From the NCBI GenBank assembly GCA_000333855.2, contig CM007320.1, positions 2,833,684-2,897,683 of the forward strand: DNA of 64,000 nt. Reading direction: 5' to 3'. This document shows, one piece after another, positions 60,001-64,000 of this stretch. The position numbers were made by a program, and so were the translations under genes. This DNA is from Endotrypanum monterogeii (lineage: Eukaryota > Euglenozoa > Kinetoplastea > Trypanosomatida > Trypanosomatidae). Within the stretch, counting starts at the first letter, position 1. Each line of letters begins with the position of its first letter. The notes beneath the pieces were generated by a model, which worked only from the letters and a program-made list of their open reading frames with translations, had not been told where the DNA came from and searched no databases.

Positions 60001-61005
60001 GTGTCAAAACAGACGTACTTAGCTACGTTCTCCGGCGGGGTTCATACAAGCCGTACATATTCGTGCAAGTCTCTCAGCTCTACTGATGTGGTGACCGATG
60101 ATTCGGTGTGTCCGATAGCTGCCGATCAAGCAGAGATTTCTGTATATGCAGCTAGTTCAGTCAAGGGCTTGTCGAGACATCAAACGAGTACCGGGCCATC
60201 GGCTCCATCACGGGCAGATCCGTCGAAAAAAACAAGCACCTTGATCAGCTACAACAGCGTGACGTCAGACTCAGCACTCTCTCCGTCCCATCAACCCAGG
60301 CCCACGCGAGTAGAGGGTGACGCACATCCCACGATTCTCGAGGAAGAGTCGGACACTCAGCATACCCTCCCCCCCTGTGCCTTGTCGTCGTCTTCTAGCC
60401 TTCAACCTTTCAGTATGAGCAAAAAAAGCTGTAACAACAATGAACATGTGATGGATCCACACACACCCCGAAAAACAAAGAGCGTAGGAACGGACTCGCG
60501 CGCTGTTTCGCCGCTGACACCTGTGCAAACCCGCAGCGCGTCTGATGTCTACGATAGCCAATACGCAACACTGCTAGAGGATATGTCCGCCTCCGAAGTG
60601 GATATTCTTCGTCGCTGTCACCGCACTGCAGACGAGGAGAGCTGGTACTCGAGCGCCATGCGTCCATATCAGCACTCCGTACGAAGCACTGTGGGATCTA
60701 TATCGAGTGCCCTCTCACCAACGCAGAACCGGACGCAGGTTCGTGAGCTCTTAGATCGATTGACAAAGATCAATTGGGCTGAGTTGGCGGAGAAGGACAA
60801 ATCAGAGCTCAACGACGCTCTCGCTGAGCAGAACGCACTAGTAAAAGAAATCGAGGACGCCCTTGATGCCAAGAGTACTCGTGCCTCTAGCAAAGGGGTA
60901 TTCTATCGTGCAAGTCGCCGACCCTCGCTGCAGCGGAAGCGATATGTGCAACTGTGCTCTATTCCAGGGAAAGTGCCCACCTTCGATGCAAATGTAGTCC
61001 CCTAA
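57088..61005 (+). CDS. Conserved-looking protein of unknown function (1,305 residues)
   Basis: The ATG lies ten bases after a CTCTCTAG acceptor (AG 57077-57078). Residues ~8-470 look globular and helical (for example LDLYVLEYVANMRWLLQYAAHEL near the start, and a Leu-rich stretch AMLLLLRWLLIERVL near 180-195). Residues ~470-1,200 are mostly low-complexity (Ser, Thr, Ala, Pro, Glu) with scattered Lys clusters. A short coiled coil sits at about 1,218-1,260 (VRELLDRLTKINWAELAEKDK), followed by a basic tail. No membrane segment, catalytic motif or known domain is recognisable. Size and architecture fit a cytoskeletal or scaffold protein, but this is only an impression. Confidence 0.78.
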   Translation: MATSSNGSTATVDLYVLEYVANMRWLLQYAAHELDPNIEQQYAHFIAQVSKLCLHLSGKSFERRCTLEDVPLGVLRLSREATLYLLVSDHLLGGCPPTMHRFLLRAVAADVKVTSRISPRKAPLSADLNVSFPRDDDDDNEGHNIPRKNTELDLRPLAAIDLNSEGVREWVEESVQGRGTQAMLLLLRWLLIERVLASEDEIASTLDVRSSSPVSLDPHAPKVTPAVTNNEHFFRHQDFAQRLAQFTPFYVGAHLLISRSLLLQYCATLLTVDAVMQHVTHLRSFVSPSAEQHNRVSPPSSVEGALLEWFQAIVSSVNVGESESVVMQCLQTCTALSAFIQYGPFCEGVSDPADHDFFRLLQSGESVCVALIFYYPDIFPLAELSESLQTVEDRIHRQKATESTPEEMHLQQSLCYWKAIKVATRQLGVSMLLHPEEIVTFGCTALPLHLFCFTEQLFAVLATKAEEDVRVSADTATWEQLHRRGGLGKEVKREAFDARRRGQEESQLIRSVEGKISLSGAQQVLRRSMLEKISSRLWVTSEAHNGDSESENVRMDGYLSGRLKERDRRTRPTSAGHVAESFQADESQSIRTDADVPVCVEESTDEDTTQFSVRLAQTQRGDQIPLARSCEETTETNTSFLRPMIKRRWSTLTSGGAAPSTFSTISCDICTKAPSASRLNGQPSTDSRITLFGGHFVDTYVRAEETCDHSCCVGGDSDLITPAVPELSAAHPTPSDTLLHARAVEASLHTNSTVTYAGLTAMGASPIGMTVARELRTEKRSSNKEKKEVLSTDSLGKATGEDDYPSSVLQFPRGSPNKVVPTVYAVETPLPPPHGAHRVAAAALSESSVLSEKHTLAAANDSPCATTESPSPQLLEAPAGAAHPIPSGKDVLSSAVVCPPVPFFPPPSSGTRDACERYGDPDTDAAAIADGSSEKALYAMTNVGDSLVKRTSGAKRTHAFSSVTKLQKPVIVSKQTYLATFSGGVHTSRTYSCKSLSSTDVVTDDSVCPIAADQAEISVYAASSVKGLSRHQTSTGPSAPSRADPSKKTSTLISYNSVTSDSALSPSHQPRPTRVEGDAHPTILEEESDTQHTLPPCALSSSSSLQPFSMSKKSCNNNEHVMDPHTPRKTKSVGTDSRAVSPLTPVQTRSASDVYDSQYATLLEDMSASEVDILRRCHRTADEESWYSSAMRPYQHSVRSTVGSISSALSPTQNRTQVRELLDRLTKINWAELAEKDKSELNDALAEQNALVKEIEDALDAKSTRASSKGVFYRASRRPSLQRKRYVQLCSIPGKVPTFDANVVP

Positions 61006-61370
61006 GCTCAACTGTCGCTGCAACATCGAGAAGGCGGGCAAAGAAGACTTCCACGTGCCACAAAGGGTTTACTTTCGTATGAACAACAAAAAAAGAAGAG
61101 ATTCACCTAAGTCCGTTCAAAAACACAAGTATGCAAGTACGCCCATCCATCTGCTCCTATCATGGTTATATATTATTTTTTTTTATCGCCATGGAAGTTG
61201 CCTGAGACACAAACAAATCTCACACTGAGCAACAGCAGGTGAAAAGAAAGTAAAAGGTGGCCCTACGCTAAACTTTGGGAAACTAATCGGCTGGAAAAGA
61301 TGAAGGACACGACATCTTTCCGTAAAATGAACCAGTCATACTCTCATGCAAGGAGAAAAGTCTTTCTGTG

Positions 61371-61789
61371 TGCCTCTGCTTTAGCGGCCCTAAGTAGCCC
61401 GGCGTGTGCGGGGAGGCATCCCTCGATATGAGCCGGCCGACACGTGCGACCCACACCTCTCCCGTCACCTCACCTTCCGTTCACCGTGTGTTGCTGCCGC
61501 ACGGCGGCCATGCGCCAGACTCGTGATGGCTGCATGCCTCCGCCCAAGGGGGGAGAGCTGCCGGCTGCCGCGGCGCGCCATGGCGTGCTGTGCGCCGCAC
61601 TCGCCACACAGCAGTCCATCGTCTGTGTCGACGTCCCTGCGGAGAGGATCCGTGTAGTAGCCATGGCCCCAGGACCCCTCGGCTCAGCCACGGCGGTACG
61701 CAGGAGATGCGGTCTCCAGAGCCCCCACCACTGAGTTGGGCTAAAGCGCATCGACGGCACTTGGGAGGGTCCTGGGGCAATGTGGTGCG
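61371..61789 (-). repeat. Dispersed repeat, copy 3 (inverted orientation)
   Basis: About 419 bases, reverse complement of copy 1. It contains the full internal segment missing from copy 2 and shares with copy 2 the left-end sequence CGCACCACATTGCCCCAGG, which copy 1 lacks. It is therefore the most complete copy in the window. Confidence 0.75.
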
Positions 61790-62469
61790 GTCATTTTTTT
61801 TTTCTTACGTCGAACAGAAGAAAAGTCTGAGGTGATGGAAATCGACGAAATCTTCTTGACCCGTGTTCGTCTGCTTTGGAGACTCCCGAAATTGTAAGAG
61901 AGCGTTTATCCTCTCCAGGGAGACGCACTCGTGGACAGCTCAGTTAGGATGAGATCTACCGGCTGTAGAGGACTTGTATGGAGGTCATCGATCATGAGGT
62001 CTCGGTGATGGTATGACGTCTTCATTTCTCTGTCTTTTTCTGAGGAAGCTATCCTCTGACGCAGTGACTCGGGAATCAAAGGCGTGACGAGGGAAAGAAA
62101 AGGGGGACTATTTCAAACGCTTTGAACCCCACTTAATATGTGAAGCATGCCGATAGTCAACGTCGTCATGGTTGATACGTGCACTTCGGAATCGTCGAGA
62201 TATCACATGACTAGCGTCGAGGTCACTCCGCTCCTTTTTTAGATTTCCACGGACTGCTGGCTTCTCCTTCCCCCCCGTCCCCCCTCCCTGCGCTTTTCTG
62301 TGATCTGGTGACACCCAGCGCATTGGTATAGTCTGCATGGTACTTGATGCAAATGGCTCTCCAAATATTTTCAGACTCCTTGTGCTGATATAAATTTTAA
62401 GATATCAAAACAAATGTAGGGACATAAGAGTCCAGATATATACGTAGACCTGTATACTTTTTTTTTATT

Positions 62470-62492
62470 CACACACACACACACACACACAC
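62470..62492. repeat. (CA)n microsatellite
   Basis: About eleven CA units in the upstream region of the PIG-P gene. Confidence 0.85.
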
Positions 62493-62566
62493 GAACACAC
62501 ATATCTGCTATCGAATATATATATCTGTTGTTGTTCCCAACTCTTTTTTCCAAAAACAAATCACTC

Positions 62567-62974
62567 ATGTCGACGGGCGATCAACGGGAGCAGGTCGCCA
62601 TCAATGGTTTCATTGGTTCCATCCTGATAGCGGTGGGCTCCATTGTGTATGTGTTATGGGCTCTGCTGCCAGATGAAGTTCTTCACCAGATGCATCTCAC
62701 ATACTACCCAGATCGCTACTGGGCCGTGGCATTACCCGCTATACTGGTGATGTTCATCTTGCATTATTTCACCACCTCGTGGCTCTTGGTGCTCGTGACA
62801 ACGCACCCATTGACAGATGGCAGATGCATCACAGATGTAGATAGCAAGCCGGACAAGGAAATCGAGGTCGGTGCACTTGCAGACTCTAGCAGCAGCGTAC
62901 CGCCATGGGTAGATATTCCCGTTTCGGTGGCTAGCCACCTCCTGTTCGAGCCATGGACTGAAAAGGTGCGATAG
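62567..62974 (+). CDS. PIGP: GPI N-acetylglucosaminyltransferase subunit PIG-P
   Basis: A 135-residue PIG-P protein. Two membrane helices are visible: GFIGSILIAVGSIVYVLWALLP (about 14-35) and YWAVALPAILVMFILHYFTTSWLLV (about 52-76). Between them is the family signature LPDEVLHxxxLTYYPDRYWA. PIG-P is a small subunit of the ER enzyme complex that transfers GlcNAc from UDP-GlcNAc to phosphatidylinositol, the first step of GPI-anchor synthesis, a major pathway for the surface coat of trypanosomatids. The C-terminal part (about 77-135) carries a conserved-looking PPWVDIPVSVASHLLF segment. The ATG at 62567 is the natural start; upstream in-frame sequence is a T-rich leader. Confidence 0.93.
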   Translation: MSTGDQREQVAINGFIGSILIAVGSIVYVLWALLPDEVLHQMHLTYYPDRYWAVALPAILVMFILHYFTTSWLLVLVTTHPLTDGRCITDVDSKPDKEIEVGALADSSSSVPPWVDIPVSVASHLLFEPWTEKVR

Positions 62975-63668
62975 ATCGCCTCACACGTGTGATGGAAAAG
63001 TGTGATACTGAACTGAAAATGGGGAAAAGCGATGCTTAAAAGGCTGCAAGATGCCTGTGCACAGGTGCGTCGTCAGTTGCGACGCGACTCGGATTTTGAG
63101 CCCTTGAAGGTTTTACTTCGAGTGGGTAACGTTTTCTTTCTCCTGTGTCCTTTCATGCGTTGCTCTTCGATCGGCGGTTTCCCCTTCCCCCCTTTCGTTG
63201 ACCGATGTCACTGCCGTTCGGTACAGACGAGTTCTTCTTCACTCACTGTTGCCCATGCGTCGCGACTGTAGTGCGCATTCTGGCTCCCTTCCCACCTCCC
63301 GTCTTGTGTGGGCACCCACCGACCAACGCATCAAACAGGTATATGAACGAAGGCCTTCTCGAGGTTGTCGGCATCTTCCGCTGGGGTAGTGCTTTTGTTG
63401 ACACGTTTTGGAAGAACGGAGAAGAATCAGGGTAGTGTATTTCTCATGATCGATCCCATATAGCAACTCTTGTGTGTGACTTGGCAATCTTTCCTTTTCC
63501 CATGTCGCGGTGGAATCTCTCATCAAAAACTTCATTCTCTCATAGCATACCCGCTTCTGCTGGAGCCAGGTTAAACTAATCCGCAAAGGCTCTGCTGGAC
63601 ATAGAATCACACATCCATGCACCTTCATAAGGAAAATTATCTATACCGCAATCCCTTCCTCAGCACGG
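62975..63668. other. Intergenic region, two weak ORFs
   Basis: Short ATG frames at 63032-63271 and 63205-63435 (76 codons; ends SAFVDTFWKNGEESG) have moderately gene-like composition, but they overlap each other and lack clear splice signals. A CCTTCCTCAG acceptor with AG at 63661-63662 region lies just before the ATG at 63669. Confidence 0.4.
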
Positions 63669-64000
63669 ATGCCGTTGCGACCCACCTGTGTTCGGCTCAG
63701 CGATGCTGCGCTTGAGTTATCAACACTAAGCCGACTATTGCGACACTGTGCTCGTCACCCCGGGCGCTTTGAACTGGCGGAGATGTACAAAATCGGCATC
63801 CTTCTTAAGGACCCCCATGACGTACTAGAATTGAGCTCCAATGTAGAACTGCTGCGTAGTCTCTCGACACGCTACGCACAGATTCGGGGAAATGCTTCGC
63901 CCTTTCAAACATCTCTTTTAGATGCCGTGCTGCCGCGCTTAGAGGCACTCTCGAGTCCCGGCAGTGATGTAGCGGGGACGGACGCGGTGGACTCAGTGTC
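63669..64000 (+). CDS. 5' end of a gene running off the window
   Basis: The ATG at 63669 follows CCTTCCTCAGCACGG, a plausible short acceptor, and opens a frame that stays open to the end of the window (110 codons plus two bases). The visible residues are helical and Leu/Arg/Ser-rich. The N-terminus (MPLRPTCVRLSDAALELS) continues RLLRHCARHPGRFELAEMYK and a middle with ELLRSLSTRYAQIRG. The even codon use suggests real coding sequence. An Arg-rich start with few acids may indicate mitochondrial import. No family recognised from this fragment. Confidence 0.65.
   Translation, partial: MPLRPTCVRLSDAALELSTLSRLLRHCARHPGRFELAEMYKIGILLKDPHDVLELSSNVELLRSLSTRYAQIRGNASPFQTSLLDAVLPRLEALSSPGSDVAGTDAVDSV

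Larger units (their letters stand above)
61006..62566. other. Intergenic region with inverted repeat copy 3
   Basis: Holds repeat copy 3 (61371-61789, minus orientation), then about 650 bases without recognisable content, a CA repeat at 62470-62492 and TA at 62515-62522. A short T-rich tract precedes the PIG-P ATG, but no AG lies between it and the ATG, so the acceptor must be further upstream (for example 62431-62445). Confidence 0.55.

Noticed and set aside
63032..63435. Two overlapping short frames before the last gene
   Set aside because: Moderately coding-like, but they overlap in different frames and include a CT tract; kept only as a remark in the intergenic entry.
1..64000. CRISPR array, prophage, insertion sequence or bacterial operon
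   Set aside because: No spaced direct repeats, no transposase or phage genes. The gene style and splice signals are trypanosomatid.

Overview
The window looks like a stretch of nuclear chromosome from a trypanosomatid of the Leishmania group. Every confident gene lies on the + strand, which is the pattern of one directional polycistronic unit. No gene shows an intron. Long pyrimidine tracts followed by an AG sit upstream of most start codons, as expected for spliced-leader trans-splicing. Intergenic DNA is AT- and microsatellite-rich, while coding DNA is more GC-rich. Three copies of a 0.3-0.4 kb dispersed repeat lie just downstream of genes; this resembles the degenerate SIDER retroposons of Leishmania 3'UTRs. 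I cannot name the species.

Layout from left to right: the 3' end of a membrane-protein gene (1-246); a tail-anchored SNARE of syntaxin-18/Ufe1 type (1105-2499); a large, probably mitochondrial helical-repeat protein (3457-7245); inosine triphosphate pyrophosphatase (9213-9896). A 5.2 kb interval follows that holds only one small candidate gene (11217-11534) and a tRNA-like relic near 14.1 kb. Next come a membrane-anchored PHB-depolymerase-like esterase (15071-16846), the ribosome assembly factor MRT4 (18237-18920), a VPS9-domain Rab exchange factor (20612-23404), a small coiled-coil protein (25157-25480) and a cytochrome b5 (26305-26544). A 4.5 kb AT-rich interval contains a run of N bases (28755-28861). 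After it are a 1,769-residue polytopic membrane protein (31029-36338), a small candidate gene (36865-37125), a large alpha/beta hydrolase with an epoxide-hydrolase-type Asp nucleophile (38349-41288), a WDR55/Jip5 homologue (43076-45253) and a cysteine-rich protein (46225-46713). A 4.2 kb interval with no convincing gene follows. The right end holds a TBC1D31-like protein split by a +1 base in a poly-A run (50921-55292), a 1,305-residue protein of unknown function (57088-61005), the GPI-GlcNAc transferase subunit PIG-P (62567-62974) and the 5' end of a further gene (63669 onward).

The genes do not form one pathway, which is usual for trypanosomatid units. Themes are membrane traffic (SNARE, VPS9 exchange factor, GPI synthesis), ribosome biogenesis (MRT4, WDR55), nucleotide hygiene (ITPase), and a flagellar/centriolar candidate (TBC1D31). 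I found no CRISPR array, insertion sequence, prophage or rRNA. The most notable items are the frameshifted TBC1D31 gene, the tRNA-like relic inside the large 5 kb gap, the repeat family with an inverted copy and an internally deleted copy, the very divergent large hydrolase, and three small candidate genes.
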